IMG/VR virus record: IMGVR_UViG_3300019759_000001
Coordinates: 1-37,330 of that record
Direction: 5' to 3' (one strand)
Source of the DNA: a virus
Length of the DNA: 37,330 bases
Part shown: piece by piece, positions 22,093-32,295 of the stretch
Numbering within the stretch: position 1 is the first letter of the stretch
Layout: every line of letters starts with the position of its first letter
The notes under the pieces: generated by a model
Database searches by the model: none
Told to the model about the DNA's origin: nothing
Seen by the model: only the letters and a program-made list of their open reading frames with translations
Program-made: the position numbers and the translations under genes

Positions 22093-22917
22093 ATGGCTTT
22101 AAACGAAGTATTAAACTTAAGATTACAAGAATTTTTACTATTTAACATGTATGGATTTGATACGATGGCAGGATTAGGAATTAAAGGGGTAGATGCCGGT
22201 AACAAATTTGGTCAAATACCTTTATTTTCTCCGACTGATGGACGTATACCTGTATGGGAGGGTGCAAACCCTTACGAATATCAAACCTCTGCATTTACAC
22301 CTAGCGTAGCTTCTGATGATGCTACAGATACATTGCTAGGTGATGGTGCAAGGATTGTAGTTATTGAAGGTAATGATCCTGAAGGTAACGAACAATCAGA
22401 AACAATAGAGTTAGACGGTCAAACTCCTGTACCTTCTACTTTAACATGGTCAATAGTTTACAGAATGTATGTAGAAAAAGTGGGAGTAGATGGAACTGCA
22501 GCTGGTACAATTTACTGTGGGCTAGGTGCTTTTGCATTGGGTGTACCTGCTACCGAACTAGCAATCGTAAGAAATGGTAATAATCAGACACAAATGTGTA
22601 TTTATACAGTACCTAAAGGGTATTATTGTGGAATAACTTCTATTGCTTACACTACAATTGCAGGTAAACCGGTTATATTCCATGATGAAGCTAGAACAAA
22701 AGACAGTCCGTTTGATTACTCTAGGCCGTTTAGAAACGTAAGGACGGTTAATGTTGATACAGATTACGAATTAAGATTAAACCCTTACGGTATATTCCCT
22801 GAGTTTACAGACTTAAGAATTACCGCTTTAGCTACACAAAATTTATCAACATGTGAATGTGCTTTTAGATTTGTATTAATACCTAAGACATTAGTCGATG
22901 GGTATATAGGAGGTTAA
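22093..22917 (+). CDS. Putative beta-sandwich virion protein
   Basis: A 274-residue, beta-rich protein. The C-terminal half has IVRNGNNQTQMCIYTVPKGYYCGIT, a strand-turn arrangement I associate with virion proteins of several podoviruses, and ends with LRITALATQNLSTCECAFRFVL. GGAGG lies 7 bases before the ATG. Close to the connector genes, it may be a head-surface or adaptor-linked protein. Name and role uncertain. Confidence 0.6.
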   Translation: MALNEVLNLRLQEFLLFNMYGFDTMAGLGIKGVDAGNKFGQIPLFSPTDGRIPVWEGANPYEYQTSAFTPSVASDDATDTLLGDGARIVVIEGNDPEGNEQSETIELDGQTPVPSTLTWSIVYRMYVEKVGVDGTAAGTIYCGLGAFALGVPATELAIVRNGNNQTQMCIYTVPKGYYCGITSIAYTTIAGKPVIFHDEARTKDSPFDYSRPFRNVRTVNVDTDYELRLNPYGIFPEFTDLRITALATQNLSTCECAFRFVLIPKTLVDGYIGG

Positions 22918-22918
22918 T

Positions 22919-23863
22919 ATGGCTACTGTACGAGTAGAAATATATAATAAAATATTATCTATGCTAGACCAATACACTGAAGATGGTGTTAATATAGCCG
23001 AAGAAGATAATATAGACATTGAAAAGAAGGTCATAGTATTAACAGATATGGCCCAAAAGGAAATGTGGAAGTTAAACAAGAATAAAAAACAAATTGAAAT
23101 AACTAACAAACCTGATGAAAACAGACTAGGTTTATTATCTAATATGAGATTAATAGACTTTGAAGGTAAAACACAATACTATCCTAGTACTGATGGTATT
23201 GACAACGTGCAAGGTTATTCTATACAAGTTACTGAAGGTGCAAGCGATAACGCAACGATTACATATCAGGAATTAATAGCTGGTGTGTGGACGGACTTAG
23301 TCGTTTTAAATCCTACAGGTATAGACACTTTAACGACCTACAAGGGTGTTTTAAATATTACTAGTACTACTAACCCGGTTAGAGTTAAAATAGAAGGTAC
23401 AGAGCATTTTCTACACACTAATAGAGCCTTATGGAAAATGAAATATAAAGCTAATTTAGTGCCAACTTATGAACCATGGGTAAAATATGACTTACCTACT
23501 GATTTTAACACTGTAGATATGGTAGTAGAAGAGTTCCCGGATAGACAATATAGTCAATCTGCTAACTATAAAATAGAGAATTACAGAGACTTCTACTATA
23601 ATTTCTACTTTGAGGGTAATTTAAGAGTAACTTACCTACCTATCCCGACTACTATTACAAGTTTAGATGATGAATTACAAATAGATACAACTTTCTCACA
23701 AACAATTGTGTATGACATTATATCTAAACTAGGTTTCTATGAGAACCCTGACTTGGTTAACTGGGCTGAAGGTAGACGTATAGAAAATAAACAAAGCGCT
23801 ACTAATGACGAACCATTAAGCGCAGAGGTTGTAATTGATTACTATGGAGGTGGAAATGGCTAG
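22919..23863 (+). CDS. Head-to-tail connector/adaptor protein
   Basis: A 314-residue protein. The N-terminal helical part (VEIYNKILSMLDQYTED...LTDMAQKEMWKL) and the C-terminal part (FSQTIVYDIISKLGFYENPDLVNWAEG) look like the two helical halves of a podoviral adaptor, with a beta-sandwich insertion between them (about 85-165). This is the usual place, just before the nozzle gene. It would form the ring below the portal. Overlaps the next gene by 8 bases. Confidence 0.65.
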   Translation: MATVRVEIYNKILSMLDQYTEDGVNIAEEDNIDIEKKVIVLTDMAQKEMWKLNKNKKQIEITNKPDENRLGLLSNMRLIDFEGKTQYYPSTDGIDNVQGYSIQVTEGASDNATITYQELIAGVWTDLVVLNPTGIDTLTTYKGVLNITSTTNPVRVKIEGTEHFLHTNRALWKMKYKANLVPTYEPWVKYDLPTDFNTVDMVVEEFPDRQYSQSANYKIENYRDFYYNFYFEGNLRVTYLPIPTTITSLDDELQIDTTFSQTIVYDIISKLGFYENPDLVNWAEGRRIENKQSATNDEPLSAEVVIDYYGGGNG

Positions 23864-25688
23864 AGCAAACTTTCAGAAACCACCTAAACCTATTGAAATA
23901 GATAAGTTTCTAGGATTAAATGAATCTGTGGGTAATACAGAAATACAAATAGGTGAGTTTAGTTTACTAGAAAACTTTAGGATCACAAAGAACTATAAGC
24001 TACAGAAAAGACCAGGACATCATACTTTTATTAACTTTACAACTACTGCTGATGTACAAGGTATATGGCAAGGTGTTATAGATGGCAAAGAAATACTGTT
24101 AACATGTTGGAATGGGAATGTATATGAATACAACCTAACTATAAACACTGATACGGTTGATATAGCCGATCTAATCACAGAAGGTACAGTTACTATCATA
24201 GGAACATTAACAGATGCTAGAACGTGTATATTTTGGTTTAAAGACAAGGTTTACTTTATGAATGGTACAGATTACAAAGAGTACGATGGTACAACTTTTG
24301 GTGATGTTGTAGGGTATATCCCTACCATTGCCATCAATTCACCACCATTAGGCGGGGGTACTTTATTTGAAGAAGTAAATTTATTATCAGGCCAAAAGTC
24401 GCAAACATTTATAGGTGACGGTACTACATTATATCAGTTAGCAGAAACTACGCTAGATGTTGATACTGTATTAATCTCTGTAGATGGTGTACCTAAGACA
24501 GAGGGTGTTGACTTTACAGTTAATAGAACATTAGGACAAGTTACATTTACTGTAGCACCTGTTAATTTATCGACAGTTATCATTACATGGACTAAGGTTA
24601 CTGCTGGCAATGCTGATTTAGTTAAGAATCATAAGTACGCTATCGACTTCGGTGTGCAAAATGATACTAACTTATTTATATTTGGTAATCCTAACGAAAA
24701 GTATGTATTCAGATTCAGTGGAATTGCTAAAGCTAATTACTTCCCCGCTAATAGTTTTGTAGGCGTAGGATCAACTGAGTTTGCTATAACAGACCTTAAA
24801 CCTAACCAACAGAATTTACTAGTATTTAAGGAAAGGGCGACATTTATAGTTAAGCCTAGTGTTAATCCTAACTTTGCCGATAACTCCGGTCTAAACCCTT
24901 ATAATTACGGATATGAGGACCTTAACGAGCAAGTTGGTAATTTAGCGCCAAAGATGGTACAATTAATTGAGGATAGCCCGGTAAGTTTAGATGGTTTCTC
25001 TATGTGGCTATGGGGTATTACACAAGTAGAACTACAAAGAAGTGCTAAGATCATTTCTGATAGAATGAAACTTAGTTTACAAGTGCTTAACCTTAGAAAT
25101 TCAGTTACCTTTAATTATCAGAATCAAAAGGAATACTGGGTAAACGTAGATAATACGGTTTACATTTGGAATTATGGCAATGATACAATGTATAAATATA
25201 CTAATATTAAGGCCACACAGTTTATAGAATATGAAGAACAAATTATATATGGTTCAAATGGTACAGTCGAGTTAATAAATGAAAACTTTGTATCTGATGT
25301 AACTGTACTAGGTGATACTATTCCATGTATAGGCAAGTTAGGCTTTACAGATTTAGGTATGCTAAACCTTGAAAAGAATATGCGTGATGAATGGTTAGCA
25401 ATAGAACCAGCTAGTAGAACGTCAGTTATAATTAAATTTGTTACAGATAGAAAGAACGAACAACAATCAAAAGAATTGAATGTAGAATACGTGTTAATGG
25501 ATTTTAATAATGTTGACTTTAATAACTTTTCATTCTTAACTAATGTTAATCCGCAACCAAAGAGACTTAAGGGCAAGATAAAGAAGTTTACGTATTTACA
25601 AACAATTTTTGAAAATGAAACAAATAATGAAACTTTAACAGTTTTAAAATTATTACTACCTGTTAAAGCACACAGATACAGTGGATAA
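23856..25688 (+). CDS. Tail nozzle / tubular protein
   Basis: A 610-residue protein from ATG 23856, favoured by GGAGG 5 bases upstream over earlier starts. It is beta-rich throughout with a propeller-like succession of strands. LFIFGNPNEKYVFRFSG and LLVFKERATFIVKPS are typical of podoviral nozzle proteins (P22 gp10 and T7 gp12 types). An inserted beta domain lies near residues 175-250 (SQTFIGDGTTLYQLAETTL). It forms the tail tip channel. Confidence 0.75.
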   Translation: MARANFQKPPKPIEIDKFLGLNESVGNTEIQIGEFSLLENFRITKNYKLQKRPGHHTFINFTTTADVQGIWQGVIDGKEILLTCWNGNVYEYNLTINTDTVDIADLITEGTVTIIGTLTDARTCIFWFKDKVYFMNGTDYKEYDGTTFGDVVGYIPTIAINSPPLGGGTLFEEVNLLSGQKSQTFIGDGTTLYQLAETTLDVDTVLISVDGVPKTEGVDFTVNRTLGQVTFTVAPVNLSTVIITWTKVTAGNADLVKNHKYAIDFGVQNDTNLFIFGNPNEKYVFRFSGIAKANYFPANSFVGVGSTEFAITDLKPNQQNLLVFKERATFIVKPSVNPNFADNSGLNPYNYGYEDLNEQVGNLAPKMVQLIEDSPVSLDGFSMWLWGITQVELQRSAKIISDRMKLSLQVLNLRNSVTFNYQNQKEYWVNVDNTVYIWNYGNDTMYKYTNIKATQFIEYEEQIIYGSNGTVELINENFVSDVTVLGDTIPCIGKLGFTDLGMLNLEKNMRDEWLAIEPASRTSVIIKFVTDRKNEQQSKELNVEYVLMDFNNVDFNNFSFLTNVNPQPKRLKGKIKKFTYLQTIFENETNNETLTVLKLLLPVKAHRYSG

Positions 25689-25699
25689 GGAGGTAAGAC

Positions 25700-26914
25700 G
25701 TGTCGAAAAAAACACTTACTCAATCAACGGTCGCTACTAATAACATACAGAGTCAACCTGATCAAGTAGTAGACCAATCAACCGCTTTAAAATTAGCGTT
25801 TGATCAATACGGTATAGACAGTAAACAGTACAACAACGTTACATTGCTTGCAGAGTTAGCAGATGAATCACCAAGCAACAGTGGTTCAAATACAATAGGT
25901 CATAACTCACCTGGTATTACTGCTAATAATGTTGGTGACGGACTAGAAGAATTAAAAGATGCCTTAGATGGCATAGTATTAGGTCAAATACCTGATAACA
26001 CATTAACAGAAGCTAAAATGGCAGCAGAAATGAAGAAGCAAGCTGGTGGTGTCTACCCTTATAATAGCGGTGACACTAATGCTACTAACATCGGAACTAA
26101 TGCAAACAACGTAGATATACTAAGAACTGGTGCAACCGTTGGAGGTTCTGCAAATGCTATAACTTTAACAAGTGCGACCGCTAGTAATTTCGATTTCGCA
26201 ATAGATTTAAACCCAATAACATTTATGCCAACTGCAAATAATACAGGTGCGGTTACTGTTAACCTAGACGATCATGGTGTGGTTTCTGTACTAAAGCCCG
26301 ATGGAGTAGGTGGTACAACCGCACTTGAAGCAGATGATTTAGTTGATGGCGTACCGGCAACTTTCTACAGGAGGGTATCAGGTAATTTTTTCTTATTTAG
26401 TCCCAAAGGTGGGGCAGATGTTATAAAATCTGAACAAACTGGAACATTTACTTCTGGTAGTGCTGCGACTTTTGATTTAACAATTGCACCAGTTGACGTA
26501 GACGCTTCTGTAGTTGATGTGTATGTGCAAGGTGTCGTTTTAGGAGCTGATATTAATCTTTTTAGGGTGAAACTTATAAATTCCACTACAGTTAGAGTAA
26601 TAAGAGGCGGAACTGGTACAATGTCTACTATTAATTTAGCTTACCAAGTGACTGAATATGTTAAAGAAAATGTAAAAAGTAAGCAAGAATTAGATTTTAC
26701 AATAACTACAACCGCTCACATTATACCAATTTCATCTGTCGATATAAACAAAGCAATATTATCTGCTAGTTTAAGTAGCGGAAGCACGAGTGCAAATTTG
26801 CAAGATGGAACATATAGATATTATTACAATAATAGTACTGGTGTATGGTTCTGGTATCCTGGAAGTTTATCTGGTACGGTTATAACTACACTTCAAGTAA
26901 TTGAATTTAATTAG
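25700..26914 (+). CDS. Tail fibre / receptor-binding protein
   Basis: A 404-residue protein with a GTG start at 25700 and GGAGG upstream. The N-terminal part (STALKLAFDQYGIDSKQYNNV, then EELKDALDGIVLGQIPDNTLTEAKMA) is a typical trimeric fibre stalk start in Bacillota phages. The rest is repetitive and rich in T, S, N, G and A, as in fibre shafts, and it ends in an aromatic domain (YRYYYNNSTGVWFWYP). Likely contacts the host surface. Directly follows the nozzle. Confidence 0.75.
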   Translation: MSKKTLTQSTVATNNIQSQPDQVVDQSTALKLAFDQYGIDSKQYNNVTLLAELADESPSNSGSNTIGHNSPGITANNVGDGLEELKDALDGIVLGQIPDNTLTEAKMAAEMKKQAGGVYPYNSGDTNATNIGTNANNVDILRTGATVGGSANAITLTSATASNFDFAIDLNPITFMPTANNTGAVTVNLDDHGVVSVLKPDGVGGTTALEADDLVDGVPATFYRRVSGNFFLFSPKGGADVIKSEQTGTFTSGSAATFDLTIAPVDVDASVVDVYVQGVVLGADINLFRVKLINSTTVRVIRGGTGTMSTINLAYQVTEYVKENVKSKQELDFTITTTAHIIPISSVDINKAILSASLSSGSTSANLQDGTYRYYYNNSTGVWFWYPGSLSGTVITTLQVIEFN

Positions 26915-26922
26915 GAGGAATT

Positions 26923-27207
26923 ATGAGATTTATACAAACAGATAAAAATAACAGAGTTGTAAGAACTGGTACAGATTCTTTAGGAAGAATACCTGAAGGT
27001 TGCATAGAATCAAATCTAGGAGAGTTAGGTCAAATAATGAATGAAGATGGAACTTTTTCAGATTATATTCCAACAGAACAAGAACAACAAGAACAACTTA
27101 ACCAACAAGAAATAACTGAGTTAAACAACTGGTTAGACTTAAGAAGAAATATAGAACATCCTGACAAGGCAGCTAAACAAGCAAGATTATTAGAGTTATT
27201 AGCATAG
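26923..27207 (+). CDS. Fibre-associated small protein
   Basis: A 94-residue protein. A short beta start (FIQTDKNNRVVRTG) is followed by a Q/E-rich helix (EQEQQEQLNQQEITELNNW) and a charged tail. This shape, directly behind a fibre gene, fits the tail-fibre assembly or XkdW-like accessory proteins. Role inferred from position. AGGAGG upstream. Confidence 0.55.
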   Translation: MRFIQTDKNNRVVRTGTDSLGRIPEGCIESNLGELGQIMNEDGTFSDYIPTEQEQQEQLNQQEITELNNWLDLRRNIEHPDKAAKQARLLELLA

Positions 27208-27216
27208 GAGGTAAAC

Positions 27217-28581
27217 ATGGCAGTATTCGATCCTTTAAAGTTTAAAAATGTTTCTGATGAAAACGTTAATAAACTAATAAAACAAAAAGAAAGATTTGCA
27301 AAAGCTCCTAATTTTCAAGAACAACAATTTGCAAGTATGGAAGCTGATAAAATACGATCGCAGTCAGGGTTAGAATCACCTCCGGGTGGTTTAGCTTCCC
27401 TTGACCAATTAAATCAATTAATGGCCACTAGAAAGCAAAACGAGCCTAAACCTGTACAACCTAGTCCACAAGACTTGCAAAGCCAAATGATAGATAGACA
27501 GAAAAACTTAGAAGTGCAAAACTTTCAAAACGCATTACAACAACAGATGCAAGGTTTCCAACAAGAAAGACAACAGTTAAAACCTTTATTTAGAGAAGCT
27601 ACAGGCCAAGTAAGAACTGAGGATACAATGGCTAGGGAACGTGCTGGTAAGATGCAAGAAACGCAAGGTTTAAGCGGTGCGGGTGCTGCTAGTCAAACAG
27701 ATATAGCACAAAATGTTATAGTTGGCGGTCAAATGTCTAATTTAAGACAACAACGTAATGAAATAGAAGCTAATATTAACGCACGTATGCAACAAGCACA
27801 AGCAGAAGCGGCACAAGGTATAGCTACCGCAGAGAATCAAGCAGAGTTACAAAAGATGCAAATGCAATTACAACAGATGGAAACACAAGCAGCTGCAGAG
27901 TTAAAAGCTACAGAACTAGCAGATAAAAGAGCGTACGATCAATTTATAAGAGATGTAGAGTTTGAAAACGAAACTACACTTAGATTATTAGACAATGAAT
28001 TAAAGCAAGATAACGCTAGATTAGATGGTGAAATTAAACTGGCGCTTGATAATAATGATTTTGAACAAGCTAAAATACTTAACGCTCAAAAGTTTGATAA
28101 TGACCAAAAGTTACAAGTTATTAAACAATCAGGTGCTATGCAACAAATAGGTGCTAGAAATCAAGCATCACAACAACAAATATTACTTAGGGATCAACTA
28201 GAAAGAGAAAGAGAACAAGCGATTACCGAAGAAGGTGGTATGCCTATAGAAACTATTACTCAATCACTAGAAAATGTTGTAGGTGGAATTGTTAACCCAG
28301 AAGTGGCTGAGTTACAAAGAGAAGTGCTAGGAGCTACTGATAAGACTGAGTTAGATATAATAACTAAAAAAATAAAAGCTTTAGAGGGTGTTAGTCCTGA
28401 TACTACAGTGAAAAATAACACGGTTATGGAAACTTTATTTAATAACACCTCTTGGTTTGAAGGTCCAGACGGTGAAATGAAACTAGCTACGGCTTTAGCT
28501 TTAAACGGTTTAGATGCTGATGATTTAAAAAGGTACAAAGAATTTAGAGAGTCGGCTTTAAGTGATAGAGCTTTTGAATAG
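27217..28581 (+). CDS. Q-rich coiled-coil protein, probable ejection protein
   Basis: A 454-residue protein. Almost entirely helical, with long Q/A/E/R stretches (about residues 90-330, e.g. QQQMQGFQQERQQLKPLF and AQAEAAQGIATAENQAEL) that should form coiled coils. No catalytic motif seen. Location between fibre and the 1115-residue protein, in a phage without a tape-measure gene, suggests an internal virion protein that leaves with the DNA and helps it cross the envelope, as P22 gp7/16/20 and T7 gp14-16 do. Inferred by analogy. Confidence 0.6.
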   Translation: MAVFDPLKFKNVSDENVNKLIKQKERFAKAPNFQEQQFASMEADKIRSQSGLESPPGGLASLDQLNQLMATRKQNEPKPVQPSPQDLQSQMIDRQKNLEVQNFQNALQQQMQGFQQERQQLKPLFREATGQVRTEDTMARERAGKMQETQGLSGAGAASQTDIAQNVIVGGQMSNLRQQRNEIEANINARMQQAQAEAAQGIATAENQAELQKMQMQLQQMETQAAAELKATELADKRAYDQFIRDVEFENETTLRLLDNELKQDNARLDGEIKLALDNNDFEQAKILNAQKFDNDQKLQVIKQSGAMQQIGARNQASQQQILLRDQLEREREQAITEEGGMPIETITQSLENVVGGIVNPEVAELQREVLGATDKTELDIITKKIKALEGVSPDTTVKNNTVMETLFNNTSWFEGPDGEMKLATALALNGLDADDLKRYKEFRESALSDRAFE

Positions 28582-28589
28582 GAGGAAAA

Positions 28590-31500
28590 ATGGGTGAATT
28601 ATTAGATTTGTTAAAAAAAGCACCTAAAAAAGAAAGTTTGTTAGACATACTAGGCTCTAAGTCTAGTGTGCCTATTGAATCTGAAAAGAAATTCATTTCT
28701 CAAGCGGATATAGCAAGACAATCACTAGAAGAAGCAGAAAAAGATAGAACTATAAATATAAGCTTAGGTCAAGAATCTACACCAGAGCAAAAAGCTGATG
28801 CAGCAGATTTTAGACGTAGACAAGAATTATTTGAAAAATCGCAGTTAGCGAAAACAGAAGAAGGCCAACGTGCTAGTTTGTTTGAGAAATTTGTTAAACC
28901 TAAATCTACATTAAAACAAATAACCGACACTTTAACTAGACCATCTAGGTTATTAGAAGAAGTAACCGGAGCTAATCCTACTGTATCTAAAAGTATAGAA
29001 GCAACAACTGCTAGTGGAATAAAAGCAATTCCTTTTGTAGGAAGTCAAGTTGTATCTGATGAAGAAATGGCAAGATTAAGACAAGAAACACCTACATTAG
29101 GTACGATTCCTAAAAAAGTACCATTCGTAGGTGGTCGAGATGTAAAGTTAAGCGATGTTACTGGTATCGCTGCTAACTTAGGAATGACTGCTTATCAATA
29201 TGGTAAAGTTAATGATGCTTTAAAAAGTGTGAATACGGCATCTAAGCTTGGTAAACTTATGGGTAAATCTAAATTAGCTAAGTTTGGAACTGCTCAAACT
29301 GTAGATGTATTGGCAGACGTTATAGTACAAAGCCCTGTTGAAGCTTTTGAAGCAATAAAAAAAGGTGATAGCTTAGGTGAATTTGGTGATACTTGGTTGA
29401 ATAATCGTAAGTGGGATATTGTTTTTAATGCATTAGTAGGTGGAGCAATAGAGTTAGGTTCTATAAAAAAATTAAAAAACCAAGCAAAACTAGAGCCTAA
29501 ATTAGTAAGTGATGCCATTTCTAAAGTTGATGATGTTAACTTACAAAAAACTATACAAGAAGAATTAGGTTTAACTTCGAAATTAGTCACTGAAGATGCT
29601 TTAAAAGATACACGCTTAGATGTGGATTCCGTCGCTAAGTCAATAGATCAAACTAAAGGTGGCGAATTATCAGAAATATTAGGTGTTAAATCTAGCGATG
29701 TTGCAAAAACTGCAGAATTAAAATTTGATGATATTAATAAAGGTTTTAAAACTACTGTAGAGTTAGATGATGGCGCTGATAGAGCTTTTAATAAATTGCT
29801 AAATAAAGGTTATGAAGTACCAGAAGCTACAATAGTTCAAGATGTAGCAAAAGGGTTTGAAAATTACAAAGATGTTGGTTCGTTAGAGCGATACAATACT
29901 GACGTTTATAGAATTTATGACAAGGTATTTGGTGAAAATGCAAGTAAGGTTAAAAGTGTAACACTTGATAAATTAGATGGTGCAAAAAAAGTTAGAATTG
30001 AAGAAGAAATTTCTTTGGCTGACTCACTGAAAAAAGATATAGTTGATAAATTTGGGTTCAAAAAAGGTTCAAAAGAATCTGCTTTAATTCAAAGATATGG
30101 TGAAGGTAACATTGATAAAAATGGTTTGGTTGATATGGTTGGAGAACAGAAAGCAAATAATATAATTGCAGCTGATGAATGGTTTAGAAATAAGTATAAT
30201 GATTTAATAGATGACATAAATACATCTAGAATAGCTATCGGAAAAGAAGCTATACCTAAATTAAATGATTACTATAGACATTTTAACGAAATTAGTGGTC
30301 TTCAGGGAGTCAAAGATTTATTTACTGCTAATAAACAAATATCTCCACAATTAGCCGGTATATCTGATTTTACTAAACCTGGTGAGAAGTGGGCAAGTTT
30401 CAAGCAAACTAGAAAGGGTGGTAAGTTTAAAGAAGATGCAATTGGTGGATTTATAGACTACGTACCAGCTGCTACTTATGCTAAACACATAGATCCCGAG
30501 ATTACCAGACTACGAACATTTGAAAATGAGTTGAGAAGAACTGTGGGTGAAGAAACTAACATTAATAATTTCTTAGAATTTATGAATGATTACACAAACG
30601 CACTAGCTGGTAAAACTAATCCATTTGATAGAATGACTCAGAAAGTTTTAGGACGTAAAACTTTTGGTATGATTAATAAGTTAAATTCTAGAATGAAAGC
30701 TAACTCAGTTTTAGGAAATGCTTCATCATCATTAGCCCAAATTGCAAACGTTCCTCAAGCAATAGCTTTTGTTAAAAACCCTAAACAAATAGCCGGAGGT
30801 TTAGATGGCTACTTTAAATCATTGACAGGTGGAGGAGACAAAGCGTTATACGATCAATCTGGGTTTATTAAAGAAAGAATTACAGATACTATGAAACAAT
30901 TTGACACTAGAATGGTTGACCAACCAAAAAAACTTGCAAAATGGATGCTTGGAGCATTAGACGAAACAGGCACAAAGTTTATATGGTCAAGCGTGTATAG
31001 AAAAGGCTTGTCTGAAGGTGTACAAAATCCAGTTAAATATGCAGATGATGTAACTAGAAAATTAGTAGCCGGTCGTGGTATAGGCGAAGTTCCAATACAA
31101 CAACAGTCAAAATTATTCCAATTAGTAGCTCCGTTTACATTAGAGGTAAGCAATTTGTGGAAAGTACAGAAAGATTTTTTAAAAAACAAAGATTTTGCAG
31201 CACTTGGCATTTTATTTGGTTCTAACTTCTTGTTAAATGAAGCAATGGAAGATATCAGAGGATCTAGAGTTACATTTGATCCTATAAATGCAATAATAGA
31301 AGGACTTGAGGAAGGCGATGGAATAGGAGGGAAAATATTAAGTGCAACTGGTAGTTTAGGTGGAGAAGTCTTAGGAAATGTACCTTTAGGTCAGTCTTTA
31401 GCCTCTGTTTATCCTGAATACGGTGGGAAAGTATTTGGAGTTGATTTACCTACTAGAGCAAAATTATTCGGAGAAAACGATCCAACTAGATATGGTGTTC

Positions 31501-31937
31501 AATTACCTATAGCTAGAGCTATTCAAAAACCTATTTCTTCTTTATTATTACCATTTGGAGGCCAACAAGTTAGAAAGTCTTTAGAAGGTGCAAAGTCTTT
31601 ATTAGAAGGTTTCGCTAGAAATAAATCAGGGAATATAATTACACCAGTTGATAAAAACATCGAATCAGTTGCTAAAGGTTTAATATTTGGTAAATATGCA
31701 ATACCAGAAGTTAAATCTGTTTATGAATCAGACGGAAGAGCTTTTAGTGATAAAGGTAGTAAAAACTTTGAAAATCTTGTCTCTGAAGGATTTGAATCTA
31801 AACAACTATTTGATGCAATTGCAGAAGCTAAGGCCTCACGTAAAAAGGATGACATTGTAAAAGTGTTAGAAAAGTATTATAATAATGATAAAATAAATAA
31901 GATATTAATTGATTTTTACGACTTTAAAGGGAGGTAG
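28590..31937 (+). CDS. Large internal virion / DNA ejection protein
   Basis: A 1115-residue protein, the largest gene of the genome. The first 300 residues mix charged helices and hydrophobic stretches (GIKAIPFVGSQVV, VGGAIELGSIKKL). The middle is helical and charged. A C-terminal region (about 640-1000) has amphipathic segments such as RMKANSVLGNASSSLAQIAN and FAALGILFGSNFLLNEAME, like the membrane-active parts of large virion proteins. No peptidase or transglycosylase motif is visible. It probably enters the cell envelope with the DNA. Possible similarity to large polyvalent virion protein families is not confirmed. Confidence 0.65.
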   Translation: MGELLDLLKKAPKKESLLDILGSKSSVPIESEKKFISQADIARQSLEEAEKDRTINISLGQESTPEQKADAADFRRRQELFEKSQLAKTEEGQRASLFEKFVKPKSTLKQITDTLTRPSRLLEEVTGANPTVSKSIEATTASGIKAIPFVGSQVVSDEEMARLRQETPTLGTIPKKVPFVGGRDVKLSDVTGIAANLGMTAYQYGKVNDALKSVNTASKLGKLMGKSKLAKFGTAQTVDVLADVIVQSPVEAFEAIKKGDSLGEFGDTWLNNRKWDIVFNALVGGAIELGSIKKLKNQAKLEPKLVSDAISKVDDVNLQKTIQEELGLTSKLVTEDALKDTRLDVDSVAKSIDQTKGGELSEILGVKSSDVAKTAELKFDDINKGFKTTVELDDGADRAFNKLLNKGYEVPEATIVQDVAKGFENYKDVGSLERYNTDVYRIYDKVFGENASKVKSVTLDKLDGAKKVRIEEEISLADSLKKDIVDKFGFKKGSKESALIQRYGEGNIDKNGLVDMVGEQKANNIIAADEWFRNKYNDLIDDINTSRIAIGKEAIPKLNDYYRHFNEISGLQGVKDLFTANKQISPQLAGISDFTKPGEKWASFKQTRKGGKFKEDAIGGFIDYVPAATYAKHIDPEITRLRTFENELRRTVGEETNINNFLEFMNDYTNALAGKTNPFDRMTQKVLGRKTFGMINKLNSRMKANSVLGNASSSLAQIANVPQAIAFVKNPKQIAGGLDGYFKSLTGGGDKALYDQSGFIKERITDTMKQFDTRMVDQPKKLAKWMLGALDETGTKFIWSSVYRKGLSEGVQNPVKYADDVTRKLVAGRGIGEVPIQQQSKLFQLVAPFTLEVSNLWKVQKDFLKNKDFAALGILFGSNFLLNEAMEDIRGSRVTFDPINAIIEGLEEGDGIGGKILSATGSLGGEVLGNVPLGQSLASVYPEYGGKVFGVDLPTRAKLFGENDPTRYGVQLPIARAIQKPISSLLLPFGGQQVRKSLEGAKSLLEGFARNKSGNIITPVDKNIESVAKGLIFGKYAIPEVKSVYESDGRAFSDKGSKNFENLVSEGFESKQLFDAIAEAKASRKKDDIVKVLEKYYNNDKINKILIDFYDFKGR

Positions 31938-31938
31938 C

Positions 31939-32085
31939 ATGAAGATATATGAATTATATATAAAATTTTGTGTTCTTTTGGAAGAACATCTTATATTATG
32001 TCTTCTTATTAATATTGTTTTTTTAGTGCTAGTTTCATACATATTGGCACTGATGAAATATGGAACTCATAAAATCAGGGGGTAG
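31939..32085 (+). CDS. Small membrane protein, lysis cassette
   Basis: A 48-residue protein from ATG 31939 with GGGAGG upstream. One long hydrophobic helix (about residues 19-39) with a charged C-terminus (KYGTHKIRG). First gene of the lysis cassette, two bases before the XhlA-like gene. A holin or holin partner is possible. Confidence 0.6.
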   Translation: MKIYELYIKFCVLLEEHLILCLLINIVFLVLVSYILALMKYGTHKIRG

Positions 32086-32087
32086 CT

Positions 32088-32294
32088 ATGGAATACAAAA
32101 CTTGTCCGGGGTTTATTGATCTAGACAAAAGGGTTGCGGTTCTAGAAACTGAACAGAATACTATGAAAAAAGATATTATTGAAATTAAGCAGAATCAAAA
32201 AGAAGCAAGAAACCTAGCAATGACTACGCTTGTTACAAGTCTTTTATCTACCATAGGTATTATCGTGACTTTATTAGTAATGTTAGGGGGTTGA
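32088..32294 (+). CDS. XhlA-like holin-associated protein
   Basis: A 68-residue protein. An N-terminal coiled coil (LDKRVAVLETEQNTMKKDI) is followed by a C-terminal membrane helix (VTSLLSTIGIIVTLLVMLGG), the exact plan of the XhlA (hemolysin/holin) family. In Bacillus phages XhlA works with a holin and amidase in lysis. SD CAGGGGGT upstream. Followed one base later by the HhH gene. Confidence 0.8.
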   Translation: MEYKTCPGFIDLDKRVAVLETEQNTMKKDIIEIKQNQKEARNLAMTTLVTSLLSTIGIIVTLLVMLGG

Positions 32295-32295
32295 T

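Noticed and set aside
25172-25723. A 183-residue open frame on the minus strand
   Set aside because: It lies wholly inside the nozzle gene, has no SD, and its sequence is serine- and cysteine-rich as expected from an antisense frame of an AT-rich gene.
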